A stretch of DNA of 64,000 nt from NCBI GenBank assembly GCA_020310875.1, contig CM035439.1, positions 142,236,139 through 142,300,138 on the forward strand, in the 5' to 3' direction. Made by a program: the position numbers and the translations under genes. This stretch comes from Ceratopteris richardii (taxonomy: Eukaryota > Streptophyta > Polypodiopsida > Polypodiales > Pteridaceae). The notes beneath the pieces were generated by a model. The model had not been told where the DNA came from. It searched no databases and worked only from the letters and a program-made list of their open reading frames with translations. Below are positions 52,865 through 63,299 of the stretch, piece by piece; position 1 is the first letter of the stretch; every line of letters starts with the position of its first letter.

Positions 52865-55264
52865 GAGGCACGAGACGGAGAAGCGTATGACAACAAGGAA
52901 CAAACGAAAAAAATTGTCGTGACAGTTGAGGAAGGAGAAGAAAGATGCACCTATATTGGTAAAGATGTGTCTGAAGAAGAGGAAGAAGAACTCATATACC
53001 TTATCTGGGAGTACCGAGATGTATTCGCATGGACCTATAAAGATCTTAAAGGGGTAGAACCCACTATTTGTTCCCATCGAATACCAATGACAGCAGATGC
53101 AAAACCCTCCAAACAACGTCCTTATACATACAATGAAGTCTACGCAGCAAAGATTAAGGAAGAAATAGACAAACTACTAGCGGCAGGATTCATATATGAG
53201 ATAGAACATACCGAGTGGGTATCGCCACTAGTAGTAGTGCCTAAGAAAAATGGAAAATTGAGAGTGTGCATAAATTTGAAGAAGGTGAATGCAGCCACTA
53301 TACGTGACAGCTACCCACTACCTATCACGGACCATTTATTAGAGAGAGTAGCAGGTAAGGAGGTCTATAGTTTCCTATATGGATTCTCCGGATACAATCA
53401 GGTAGCTATTGTGACTGAGGATCAACATAAGACAGCATTCGCCACTGAATGGGGAGTGTATGCATTCAGAGTGATGCCCTTTGGACTCACTAATGCTCCA
53501 GCTACCTTCCAGAGATTGATGTGTCATGTTTTCAAGGAATTTTTGAAAAAAAGCATGGAAGTGTATGTAGATGACCTGTGCACATACTCCAATCAAAGAC
53601 CCGATCACATTCCCGAGTTGAGGAAGATATTCAACAAGTGTAGACAGTATAGAGTCTGCTTAAACCCAGAGAAATGTGTCTTCATGGTAAGGCAAGGGAA
53701 AATTCTAGGACACATAGTTTCGAGAAATGGAATATCCACAGATGAGGACAAGATTAAAGTCATCTTAGACTTACCAAGACCCAAGAATGCAAAGGAAGTG
53801 CAAGCCTTTATGGGACATTGTGGATACTACCGTAGGTTCATTCACATGTATGCCATAATAGCAAAACCCTTGTATGGTCTCTTGACTCAATTTACTTGGA
53901 CAGAAGAGTGCGAAAAGGCATTCACCGAGTTGAAAAGGAGACTTAGTACAGCCCCAATTCTGAAATCACCCAACTGGAGCAAGCCTTTTCATATTCATGT
54001 TGACGCTTCTAACTATGCCATTGGATGCATCTTAGCCCAGCCGGCTGATGAAGGCAAGCTTGATCATCCAATTGCTTATGCGAGTAGACAACTGAATCAA
54101 GCAGAAAGAAATTATACCACTACGGAACGAGAAGGCTTAGGAATGGTATACGCAGTGAAAAAATTCAGACATTACCTATTAGCCAACAAGTTCAAATTCT
54201 TCATAGACCATCAAGCTTTGTTGTACTTAGTCAATAAGCCTTGTAACATGGGAAGGTTGGTACGATGGTTTCTACTACTCATGGAGTTTGACTTCGAAGT
54301 AATAGTGAAAAAGGGGAACACACATGTGAGAGCAGACCATCTTTCGAGGCTAACACACGGAGAGCCACCAAGTGGAGTGCCCGACGATCTACCAGATGCT
54401 TATTTGTTCAATCTAGAAGTTTGCCCAAAGTGGGCAGAGAAATTGATCCCTATACTCACTCATGGCCCTCAACACTCTATCAATAGGAATAGCAAGAAAG
54501 AAATTCTTCAATCGAGGAACTTACACATTGTGTCAGGCAGTGTATACTACAAGGAACCCAACGGAGTGTTACTCAGATGCGTTGATGAGGATGAACAAAC
54601 GCAACTAATTGAGCAAGCACATGTGAACAAATGGAGAACACACCAAGGGACTCATGGAACAATCCGAGAACTGAAAAGATTAGGAGTATATTGGCCTGAC
54701 ATGCCCAAGAATGTTCACGACCACGTGAGTAATTGTGCAGAATGCCGAGAGACGGTTCCCGAAGATCATATGTCTCTACCTTTTTCAACCATAGCACCCA
54801 ATTGGAGTACAACATTAGTGAAATTCTTAAAAACTCAAGAACATGAGTTAGGGGCTAGTTTAGCAAGAAAGCGATCCTTAGAGGAAATGAGCAAGGACTA
54901 CATTCTCATGGGAAAACAATTGTTTAGGCGAGGTAAAGACAACCAACTCAGATTATGTGTGCATGAAGGAGAATATTTACCCATATTAGAAATGGCACAT
55001 GCAGGTGCTGCAGGAGGTCATTTTTCGGCTGAAAGAACTGTTAAAATGATTCTCTTTGCGCGCTTGTGGTGGCCAACTCTACATATGGATGCGGAAACGT
55101 ATGTACGAAGTTGTGAGACTTGTCAGAGAACTAAATATCCAATTCGGAGAGATGACATGCCATTAAGACCCATGATATGCGCGAGAGCCTTCACAAAATG
55201 GGGTATAGACTTCTTGGACCTATCAATCCACCTGCCAAAGGATCACATGCGGAGTACATCATAG
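52865..55264 (+). pseudogene. pol: Element C RT, RNase H and tandem H2C2 modules
   Basis: The open frame continues directly after the TGA; residues here are counted from 52919. RT contains YEIEHTEWVSPLVVVPKKNG and YVDD at 216-219, but the first catalytic block reads FLYGFSGYNQ: the essential Asp of FLDGFSGYNQ has become Tyr, so the enzyme should be inactive. RNase H carries HIHVDASNYAIGC and TTTEREGLGMVYAVKKFRHY. Two zinc modules have H568-H575-C606-C609 and H694-H701-C732-C735, the same spacing as element B. A one-base loss near 55218 shifts the frame after WGIDFL. Confidence 0.88.
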
Positions 55265-56352
55265 TAGCCATTGACTACTTGACTAAATGGGTAGAAGCAA
55301 AAGCCACTAGAAAGAATGATGCTCAAACTACCGCAAAATTTCTCTTTGAGCATATCTTCACCCGCTTTGGCTTGCCCATTGAGATTGTCAGCGATCGGGG
55401 AACGCACTTCCTCAATGAGGTAATCGAGTCATTAATGAACGAGTTCTTAGTGATTCATAAAAAATCAGCACCATACCATCCCCAAGCCAATGGACAAGCT
55501 GAAAGCTCTAACAAAGTATTGTGCACGGTGTTGACTAAGCTTGTCAATAATGGAAGGTCTGATTGGGACAAACAATTGCATCATGCAATTTGGGCATTCC
55601 GAGTTGCATATAAAACGGCCATTGGAACTACACCTTTCAATTTAGTGTATGGGCAAAATGCAATTTTGCCAATTGACTTTTTAGTGCCAACATTGAAAGT
55701 GGCCCAGCAATATGAATGGAACGGACATGAATTGTCCCAACAACTAGATCAAATTGAGAAGTTACATGAGACTAGATTGCAAGCAGTAGCAGGCATTTAT
55801 GCTGCTAAACGGAGACAAAAGGCATATTATGATGCACATATAAAAGACAAGGGACTTAAAGAAGGAGATTTTGTCCTAGTGTACACCTTGAAACAACATG
55901 CCAAGAAGTTACAAAAACGCGGATACGGACCTTTGATCATAAATCGAATCTCTACTGGTGGTGCAGTCAATCTCGCCACGCTAGACGGAGACATTCTTCC
56001 CAACTACATCAGTGGATGTAGAGTGAGACGATTCATGGAGCCCTTGACTGATCAAATGCTAGCACGATTGGTAGGTGCCCAAAATAGGAAAAAAGAGGAA
56101 GAACGAATTAGAGAGGAAGCTCGGCAAGAAGCACTAGAGCGCATTAAGAAACGGAAAGAATGGATCAGGCAAAGAGATGAACGTTATCTCCAAGGAGAAG
56201 AGCCCATCCCTATGGCAAATTACCAAGTCGAAAATCATGATGCAACGAGTATGTGTAAAACGCAACCTTACCTGAATCTAGGGATTGGCAAGACAGAGTA
56301 CAAATTGATCGATGCACTGATAGACTCAGGAGAAGGACTTAGCTGCATGTGA
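55177..56352 (+). pseudogene. Element C integrase core and start of second protease-like domain
   Basis: After the shift near 55218, the frame reads GPINPPAKGSHAEYI, VAIDYLTKWVEAKA, EIVSDRGTHF and QANGQAESSNK, keeping the second Asp and the Glu of the DDE triad. The first Asp (WGIDF) lies in the previous frame. A KRGYGPLIINRI block follows. The second protease-like domain begins NLGIG and reaches ALIDSGEGL (D at residue 383) before TGA at 56350-56352. That stop aligns with an Arg position in element B. Confidence 0.85.
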
Positions 56353-57486
56353 AAGAGAATAGCAAAAGATCTGCAATTAGATTTGAATCCCACAAAAGCC
56401 CGATTAATAGGAATTGGAGGTCACACCCTAGAATGTATTGGAACCACGAATGTGTCCCTCCACCTAGGAAATTCCTCCATGGAACAGAGAGTTCTAGTGT
56501 GCGAGGATGAAGATTTGATAGAAGATTTCATTCTAGGACACGACTGGATCATAGAGACTGAGGCGTGTATTCATCTAGCTCAAGGCTATATTTCGGCTAA
56601 GATAGGGCATAAGGAGATTTTCAGCTTACTTGAAGAGAAACCATATATTCAAACAAATATAATACAAAGTTCAGGGGAAGTTCAGAAAACGACATTAGAA
56701 AGTATCAACAATGCTCACAATTCAGAAACCAAATGCATAGAAGCTGAAACTTCAATCCTAGCGACGTCAACAGGAGAATCGAAGTCATCCAATGCAGTTG
56801 AGGGAAAGCCAACCATTAAGGAGACTTGCTCTCCTACACCTGCTCCAAACATCAAAAGATCGCACTATTGGAAAACAACAAACAGATACTCAGATCAAGG
56901 CCCACCCAAATGTAAGTGGGTACGCAAGGATCAAAAGCAGAGTCGAGAAACGTCCGCACCCACTCTTAAGAAGGAAACAGGAATCACCAAACCAGCTTCA
57001 CAGAAGTACATACCAGAAGAAGCAGTGCAAGTATGGATCCCTAAGCCCTTGCTTGAAGCTCAAAGATCGCGACATCAGATATGGATTCCCAAAAACCTCA
57101 CACAAGCAGCTAAACAGGCTTTAAAGACAAAGGAAGAGGTACTACATCAGACAAGGCGAAAGACAACAACACATAAGAGTCATCCGAGAAACTGGAAAAC
57201 CAATGCCAATTTCACTCGGACAATGGAGAAAGCAAACAGAACACAAGAAGCTACAAGGATCAAGGAATCGAAACGACCTCTCTTAGTGTTCACGAAATGG
57301 ATCTGGAAACCAAAGCAACCACGAGGAGCGGAGGATCGAAGAGATAAAGCTTCCCATTGCACTCATGAAGTTTCTAATGCACCTCAAGTAAGCATGATAG
57401 GGCCACAATACCAGGCCAAGCATTCGGCACAAGATGTACCTTATCAAACTAGTGGTGCACATTCTCCAAACGAGAGTAGATCTTAG
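56353..57486 (+). pseudogene. Element C second protease-like domain (C-terminal part) and WIPK tail
   Basis: In frame with the previous block. It holds LNPTKARLIGIGGHTLECIG and FILGHDWI, matching LVLGQDWI of element B, and so completes the second protease-like fold. The tail then shows KWVRKD (about 56908), QVWIPK (57028), QIWIPK (57075) and KWIWKPK (57295), in the same order as in element B. It is rich in Lys, Arg, Thr and Gln and probably disordered. It ends at TAG 57484-57486. Function is unknown; binding to nucleic acid or a host partner is only a guess. Confidence 0.78.
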
Positions 57487-57716
57487 CTTCATTCTAAATA
57501 GGAATGGACCTACTATGTATATAAATAAATGCTTCGGCTACACTGACTTTTATTTTCTTTCAGCAACAAAAACCAAATTGAAAAAAATATGCGTGGTAAG
57601 AGATCTCACTCATGGATTAATGGGGAGACGGAGTGACGACGACAATAATCACTACATTGCACTACATCATGGTATACAGTTATGTGACGCTAATGCACTT
57701 TTACGTACAAGTGCAG
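57487..57716 (+). promoter_or_regulatory. Possible splice-acceptor region before ORF3
   Basis: Two acceptor-like sites are present. CTGAC followed by a T-rich tract and TTTCAG ends at 57563. CTAAT at 57690-57694 followed by GTGCAG ends at 57716, exactly before the ATG at 57717. A donor-like CAAGTAAGC is at 57385-57393, upstream in the pol tail. A spliced mRNA for ORF3 is an inference from these signals only. Confidence 0.35.
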
Positions 57717-60563
57717 ATGGCTTCTGAAGATTCTGAAGCAACCGTACAAGAGGAAGTGATGGATTTTCCCCCCCAGAGTATCACAAAGGCCAAGGGACAT
57801 TGGTTCCGCGAAGATCAACCTGCAGGGGACTATCTATTCCTTGCAACAATTAAAATCATGGACACAGATCATCTGTTTCCAATAATGTCCCAGGATTTTC
57901 GAGTGCAACATACACTTCCTTCTGTTGAAGAAACCATGAAGAAAGCAGGCATACATAAATATTTTGAACTGCCAATCTATAAGCCTGATTTTCAACGATG
58001 CACTCAAGTCATGAATACACTACAGCCAGCACTACATGATCCTTTGGTACCAGAAGGTAGAGTAATGGATAAAGCAGGCGAATGGGTGATTATTCAATTC
58101 ACACATGAGTTAATCAAGGAAGCCTTTGGATGGGAGAAGGATGGGGTCACAATAGTGAAAGAAGAAAGTAAAGGTGCAAAGACCCGAACCTTCGTCGACA
58201 TCAACCGTGTGGACATAGAGGATGAGGTCCGATTGATCCACCAACACTTCTGTTTCCCGAATATGCACAGATACATGGCTCCACAAAAGATCATTGTCCA
58301 ATTATTGTCCCATGCCATCAAGCAAATTGGGAATCAAATCAATTTGACTCCATATGTTCAAGAAAGATTGTTCGAGGCAAAGAAGCAATGGAAGAATAAA
58401 AAGTTCCTAAATGGCAGTGTGGCACTAACCATCCTGATCTACCATGCCTTAGGAATGAGGGAACATTTACAAGAGATGCCATCATCAACCGTCATTGCTC
58501 AATATGCCAAAGTGGCGACCGTTCCTAAGAAAAAGAAAGGAGCAAATATTGTGGAAGTGGCAGAAACGAGCTCTCAACCTAGAATGAGAGGAACCAAAAG
58601 ACTCCGGGAAGCCAAGCTACATGAAGAAGACACACCAACTACCAAGAGGATCCATGTACTCCCCAAAACTACCATTGAAGGAAGGAAAGAAATAACGGCA
58701 AAAGACTTGCATGATGCTCTGGAAGAGACCCATCGATATACAGAAGGACAAGTCAACTTACCGGTCCAGGGTCATCATTATCAGCAGTCAAAACAAGCAA
58801 GGGAAACAAAGAGCAAACTCACAAAAGTACATAGATATCGGGAAATAGGGCTAGATAACTCTAGTTCTGGATCAGACGGCCAAGAGGAGCCCAATACCTC
58901 GTTATTGGATGTAGATATTCAAAGCGAATCAAAAGATGACGGCCAATGGGAGGAATTAAATGAAGTAAATTATAACGAAGAACAAAAAGACCTCAAGCAG
59001 GAGGATCACACAACGAAGGTCGATCAAAGTATTAGGAGCAAGGAAGCAAAAATGGAAGGTCAGCATACTTTAAAACTTAATGAAAGTTCCAACATCCAAA
59101 TCAAGGAGGCCACACCACCCCGAAAAATACGCATGAAGATACCAAAGCAAGAATGTCAGGAAACACAAAAGGAAGACGAAGAACCCTTTACACCCATAAG
59201 GGTTGTGGCAGAACCGTCTCCCATGGATGTTACATTTCAAGGGAGTGCCACTAAGGTTATTGATGTGGATGAAGACGAAGCAGAACCGCAAGTGCACTTA
59301 CAAATCAGACAACCACACAATGAAACGATCCATAGCGAAAAAGGAAAAGATGTACAAACAGGAGAAACCCCAGATATACCAAAGACATGGCTGAATGTGG
59401 ATATAGCTCAGCTCAAGCCTGTGGTGCAGGACATGATCAGAACAGCACTAGACACACAGCAATTAATGCTGGATGCTGATGAAGACTATGACCAAGCCAT
59501 GCAGGACAAAATCGAATTTCAAAAATGGGGTAAGAATCTCTCTACTGAGCTAGAGACAGTAAAAGAACAGGTAGTAGAAAAAGAAACTGAACTGAAAGAA
59601 ATCAAAACCAAATACAGCATGCTAGAGACAGAAAATGAGCAATTAAAAGAACAACTACAAGAAGTCACCAAAAAACTACAAGCAAATGAGGCTGAAAAGG
59701 CACGCATGACATCAAGAAGCAAAATTCTGGAATCACAGATTAAAGCGTACATGGATGAAGCAGAGGGGTTAAGACAACGGAACAAAGAGCTTATGGCCGC
59801 TCTTTTAAGTGATCAACCAGTCGAAGTGCAAGCCCAACCGGAAAGGGACATCAAGGGATTAGAAGAGAAAGTGATTATGTATGAAGATCAGCTCAAGAAG
59901 GAGCAAGATACAATTGCCGAATGGGAGAAAAGGTACATGGACGACATGGCTGCCTTGAGAGCCAAATGGAAGAAAGCTGAGAATGACTATCTACGACAAT
60001 GTAAAGAATATACAGATCAAATGGACATTGTAGTACAAGAACTTCTAAAACACAAAGATATGATTGCCAAGGCCACTGAAGAACTCAAACAGAAGAATGA
60101 ATGTATTAAGGAACTTCAGGAACGGCTAGAACAAAAAGGAAAAGAGGGGACACCAGTAGTTCCAACTTCTGCAGAGGCTACTGTGGAGACTGAGGTATGT
60201 CCTCTATCTTTCCCCTCATATCATTCACCGGTAAAGGAGGAAAAGGAGGTTCGCATTGAACCTAACACACGGGAAATTGCAGAACTAAGCAGACCAAAAA
60301 GGGCACTACTGGTGTCCCAACTTACGGCAGAATTTGAAGATCAGATCATCAAGATTATGAAAGAAGCTCAAATAGAAAATAAACAACTAGAACAAATTTT
60401 GAAGGCTCCCTTTAATGTACCATACGGACTACTTAAAGAACAAACTCGGTATTATATAAAGTCTGCAATGAATAGAGATCCGGACCACAACCTTCAATTC
60501 AGGCATGACACTTTCAATTACACTCAAGAGGAGTTTGAGAAGGCGGATCCGATATGGCGATGA
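57633..60563 (+). CDS. Element C ORF3, coiled-coil protein of unknown function
   Basis: A 976-residue frame. The likely start is Met29 (57717, MASEDSEA), because the preceding 28 residues are hydrophobic, Thr/Tyr-rich and look like chance read-through. Residues about 80-310 form a globular, probably helical domain (HTLPSVEETMKKAGIHKYF, then ALTILIYHALGM). An acidic, Lys-rich linker with basic patches (PKKKKG, RGTKRLREAK) follows. A long heptad-rich coiled coil spans about 610-860. The C-terminus has SRPKRALLVSQLTAEFEDQ. No transmembrane segment apart from the doubtful N-terminus. Position 3' of pol resembles env-like genes, but the features do not. I do not recognise the family. Confidence 0.7.
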   Translation: MTTTIITTLHYIMVYSYVTLMHFYVQVQMASEDSEATVQEEVMDFPPQSITKAKGHWFREDQPAGDYLFLATIKIMDTDHLFPIMSQDFRVQHTLPSVEETMKKAGIHKYFELPIYKPDFQRCTQVMNTLQPALHDPLVPEGRVMDKAGEWVIIQFTHELIKEAFGWEKDGVTIVKEESKGAKTRTFVDINRVDIEDEVRLIHQHFCFPNMHRYMAPQKIIVQLLSHAIKQIGNQINLTPYVQERLFEAKKQWKNKKFLNGSVALTILIYHALGMREHLQEMPSSTVIAQYAKVATVPKKKKGANIVEVAETSSQPRMRGTKRLREAKLHEEDTPTTKRIHVLPKTTIEGRKEITAKDLHDALEETHRYTEGQVNLPVQGHHYQQSKQARETKSKLTKVHRYREIGLDNSSSGSDGQEEPNTSLLDVDIQSESKDDGQWEELNEVNYNEEQKDLKQEDHTTKVDQSIRSKEAKMEGQHTLKLNESSNIQIKEATPPRKIRMKIPKQECQETQKEDEEPFTPIRVVAEPSPMDVTFQGSATKVIDVDEDEAEPQVHLQIRQPHNETIHSEKGKDVQTGETPDIPKTWLNVDIAQLKPVVQDMIRTALDTQQLMLDADEDYDQAMQDKIEFQKWGKNLSTELETVKEQVVEKETELKEIKTKYSMLETENEQLKEQLQEVTKKLQANEAEKARMTSRSKILESQIKAYMDEAEGLRQRNKELMAALLSDQPVEVQAQPERDIKGLEEKVIMYEDQLKKEQDTIAEWEKRYMDDMAALRAKWKKAENDYLRQCKEYTDQMDIVVQELLKHKDMIAKATEELKQKNECIKELQERLEQKGKEGTPVVPTSAEATVETEVCPLSFPSYHSPVKEEKEVRIEPNTREIAELSRPKRALLVSQLTAEFEDQIIKIMKEAQIENKQLEQILKAPFNVPYGLLKEQTRYYIKSAMNRDPDHNLQFRHDTFNYTQEEFEKADPIWR

Positions 60564-61394
60564 AAGATTTTGGAGAAGCATCCAACGTTGCAGGTACAGT
60601 GGGAAGCATCCCAGGTACAGTGGGAAGCATCCCCATATGCACTTCAAGTCAACCCATCTTTTTGTCCTGTACCCCGTAGACGATCTTGGACGCAATTTTG
60701 GGAAGGCCAGCGCCAAGGCAATATCAATAATCAGTGGCTCAACTACCCTTTACTACCTAGTCCGCCACATAATTATCGACCAACCGAAGAATACATGGTA
60801 AAGACAATGGAATTTTGGATTTCAAGATACGCTTCAGTTCCGGACTTGGCAGTCAAAATGACTAACAAAATATTCAGCATGCTATTGACAGTGATAAAGG
60901 TTTTCCAACATGCCAAATACACATTTTTGAATTTCATTGGCATTATGCAAGGTTCAGAAGCCTTAATTTTTTATTTATCTACTATTCCCAGCCGACTAAC
61001 TATTATGGCATATTATTCTCGCCTCATGTTTTTGCCATCGACATATATGCAGACTTTTGAAGAAGCATTCTTTACAGGCTTCTTTGAAATTGATTCAGAG
61101 ATTTTTGTTAAAATGACTTCCAATTTGAATGCAAGACTGGTGGCCTATGAAACAAGTTTCTTTGCTGATCATCGACAGGCGCCAGAAGACGGAGTAAAGT
61201 CTCAGAAATGGAAGGAATTCATGCTGTGTCACGTGAATTTGCTAAATCAAAGAGAGCAACAAGCCATACAAACATACACACGTCGCCACAAAAAGCCTGT
61301 TGAGGATGACAGAGTTCAGGAGGAGGGATGTGTAGAAGGGGAATCAAGCAAAAAAAGAAGAAGAAGAAGATCAAAGTCAAAGACAACTCAATAA
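60564..61394 (+). CDS. ORF3 continuation after TGA
   Basis: In frame with ORF3, after TGA at 60561-60563, the frame is open for 276 codons, so the stop is probably a mutation in one long ORF3 of about 1250 residues. It contains a 7-residue duplication (VQWEASQ, from a 21-bp tandem duplication at 60591-60632), aromatic-rich hydrophobic sequence (TIPSRLTIMAYYSRLMF) and a C-terminus SSKKRRRRRSKSK that looks like a nuclear or nucleolar signal. The same last codons survive in element E at 32673-32739. Alternatively the two halves are separate proteins. Confidence 0.6.
   Translation, partial: KILEKHPTLQVQWEASQVQWEASPYALQVNPSFCPVPRRRSWTQFWEGQRQGNINNQWLNYPLLPSPPHNYRPTEEYMVKTMEFWISRYASVPDLAVKMTNKIFSMLLTVIKVFQHAKYTFLNFIGIMQGSEALIFYLSTIPSRLTIMAYYSRLMFLPSTYMQTFEEAFFTGFFEIDSEIFVKMTSNLNARLVAYETSFFADHRQAPEDGVKSQKWKEFMLCHVNLLNQREQQAIQTYTRRHKKPVEDDRVQEEGCVEGESSKKRRRRRSKSKTTQ
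60591..60632 (+). repeat. 21-bp tandem duplication in ORF3
   Basis: CAGGTACAGTGGGAAGCATC plus one C is repeated twice in tandem, adding seven codons in frame. Confidence 0.9.
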
Positions 61395-61878
61395 TGAATA
61401 AAACAATGATATTTGAAGACATATCTCTGCAAGAAGCCCCGCAAAGGTGCAACACCCATCTCTGCACAGAGCCCCGTAGGGGCACGCATCAAGCAACAAT
61501 GCAAAACATCCAGGTTCTGCACGGTGGAAGAAAGCAAACAGGCTCAAAGCAATACACAGGGTCAGATGTGTGCAACCAGGACAAATCAGAGGACCAAAAG
61601 TTAGAAAGGGGTAGAGGCCGAAAAGTTCAAGAGGGTGACTAAGAACAGCACATTCCTAGTCACTGGTGGCGTGCGTGGCAACCCAAATCAACAAGCAAGA
61701 CAAATGCAGCAGGCAGGCTCTAGTGTAGTAGAGCTTGAATCAAGAACAGGCCATCAAAGCTGCATGTCCGTTTAACTACAGACAAAACTGACCAAGGGTA
61801 GCGTGCGGAGAAAAGAAGTAATCAGCCGACGAAAAGCTAAAGCCTGTCAACGGACGACAGAGACGAAGAGGGGGAGAG
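61395..61878 (+). other. Element C 3' untranslated region
   Basis: Non-coding stretch from the ORF3 stop to the LTR, almost identical to 32740-33224. It contains a hairpin GCCCC-GTA-GGGGC near 61471 and a polypurine tract at 61865-61878 (GAAGAGGGGGAGAG). Confidence 0.8.
61865..61878 (+). promoter_or_regulatory. Polypurine tract (element C)
   Basis: Fourteen purines ending directly at the TG of LTR 2. Confidence 0.88.
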
Positions 61879-62772
61879 TGTTGCAGAGCTGAAAAGAGCA
61901 CAAAGCAGAGAAAAAGACGGGCCCCAAAATTTTTCCGATTTGGACATCATACTTTTGTATCATAATCATTCTTGTAATATATTTCCCATTGTAAAGGCAC
62001 TAGAGGAGTCCTCTAGATGCATACCCGCAGAAGATTAAAGATTTACCCATGTAAAATAGTAGGAAATTAGTCTTTTAGTGAATAAAGTGCCGGTCTCTTG
62101 TGTGAAAGGACCATTTCTAGGGCACTAGTATATAAGTCAAATGTGACTCTTTGTAAAGAACTTTTTGCCATTGTGAAGAAGGGGCTCTACAGATTTTCGA
62201 GTTTGCCTCTTTCATGCTGATTTTGAATTTCATTTCACTCTTGTATGTGTGTGTTATGCTTGAAATGCATGTGTAGGACTGTTGTCTACCCCTTCCCCTT
62301 GGTTTTGAGCTGTTGTAGTGCGTGTGCAAGCTAGGAGGAGTTGTGGCGCGTGTGTTGGTGTCTCTCGTCATTCACTGTTTTTGCCATAACTTGAAGCAAA
62401 GTGATCAGAATTGAGTGAAACCACTTCCAATAGATGCGTCTCATCGAGATCTTCGAAAGGAGTACCCTATTGCCTATATTTGGAGTTCCAGACTGGGAGA
62501 AAACCTCAAAATACTAAAAACTGCTGTAAGAGGCTTGCGGCAAACACTTTCAGTATTTCAGTGAGTGTGAGAGGTAGTAGTCTTTTCTCATGCATGCTAG
62601 CTAAACCACTTCATTTTCCATCACGTGTGCACACGTCTTCATACACTTGGTACATTGTTCCATCGGATTGACAATTAGATGTGTGTTAAGTACCCACTAT
62701 ACGCACTTGTGTGGCAATTGAGGTACAGTCTCATTGGCACAAGTCCTTGAGTCTTCTCGGCTCAAGTACACA
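61879..62772 (+). repeat. Shared gypsy LTR 2
   Basis: An intact 894-bp LTR, TGTTGCAGAG to AAGTACACA. TATATAAG is at 62129-62136 and CTAGAGGAGTCCTCTAG at 62000-62016. It is preceded by the 3' end of C and followed by a perfect primer site and the leader of D, so it belongs to both. Confidence 0.92.
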
Positions 62773-62778
62773 CGTTTT

Positions 62779-62796
62779 TGGCGCCGTTGCCGGGGA
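62779..62796 (+). promoter_or_regulatory. Primer-binding site, tRNA-Asp (element D)
   Basis: TGGCGCCGTTGCCGGGGA is the exact site known from Athila-like plant elements. Confidence 0.9.
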
Positions 62797-63133
62797 ACAC
62801 TCAACCAAGGTGCCTTCGTGATGGTTATAGATCGAGTGTGATAGAATCGTACTTGTAGAGGTAAATTTGTTCGGTGGCAAGTAGTCATTCACTTCAGCAC
62901 CTGTTACTTCACATCTCCGAGGTGTGTGTGATAAGTTTTAGGTTTAGGTTTAGGAGGAGGGAAGAGAAGGAGGAGTTAGGGTTAGGTTAGAGGAAGAGGA
63001 TTAGTGAGGATAGGAGAAGTAGGAGTAGACAAAAATCATCAAAAAATCCGGTAGGATCAGGACCTGTCGGATATCTTCTTGCACTTCTTCATGGATACTT
63101 CCTGGCCCTGGTCTGTCCTTCCCTCCTACATGC

Positions 63134-63285
63134 TTTTCCTTGATGTGTGCCCCTACGGGGCTCAGTGCAGAGATGGGTGTTGCGCCCCTGCGAGGCTTCT
63201 TGCAGAGACATATCTTCAGATATAACCTTTTTAGTGAAGCTTCTTTCTTTGTCTTCTTCGTTTCTTCTTTTTGCTGGACTCTCCC
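63134..63285 (-). repeat. Inverted copy of the ORF3 3' end inside the D leader
   Basis: Reverse complement resembles 61345-61497. It includes the AAAAAGAAGAA tract of the ORF3 tail, GATATATCTCTGCAAGAAGC-like sequence, and the GCCCC-GTA-GGGGC hairpin. Absent from the C leader at the same position. Confidence 0.8.
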
Positions 63286-63299
63286 TCAACACACAAGAT

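Larger units (their letters stand above)
47578..61878 (+). mobile_element. Ty3/gypsy element C interior
   Basis: A 14.3-kb interior from primer site to polypurine tract: leader with CG-palindrome array, gag, protease, RT-RNase H-H2C2 pair, integrase, second protease-like domain, WxPK tail and ORF3. It is bounded by LTR 1 (33225-33676 plus 47136-47577) and LTR 2 (61879-62772), which differ by roughly 3% by eye. Coding is disrupted by TGA stops, two single-base shifts and a lost RT aspartate. It is the only element in this window with ORF3 complete. Confidence 0.92.

Noticed and set aside
57633-57716. Signal peptide or membrane anchor at the start of ORF3, making it an env-like protein
   Set aside because: The hydrophobic 28-residue stretch precedes a better start codon, may be intron sequence, and no other membrane segment or fusion-protein feature is seen.
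62779-62796. A tRNA-Asp gene fragment
   Set aside because: Only the 18 bases complementary to the tRNA 3' end are present, at the fixed distance after an LTR. It is a primer-binding site.
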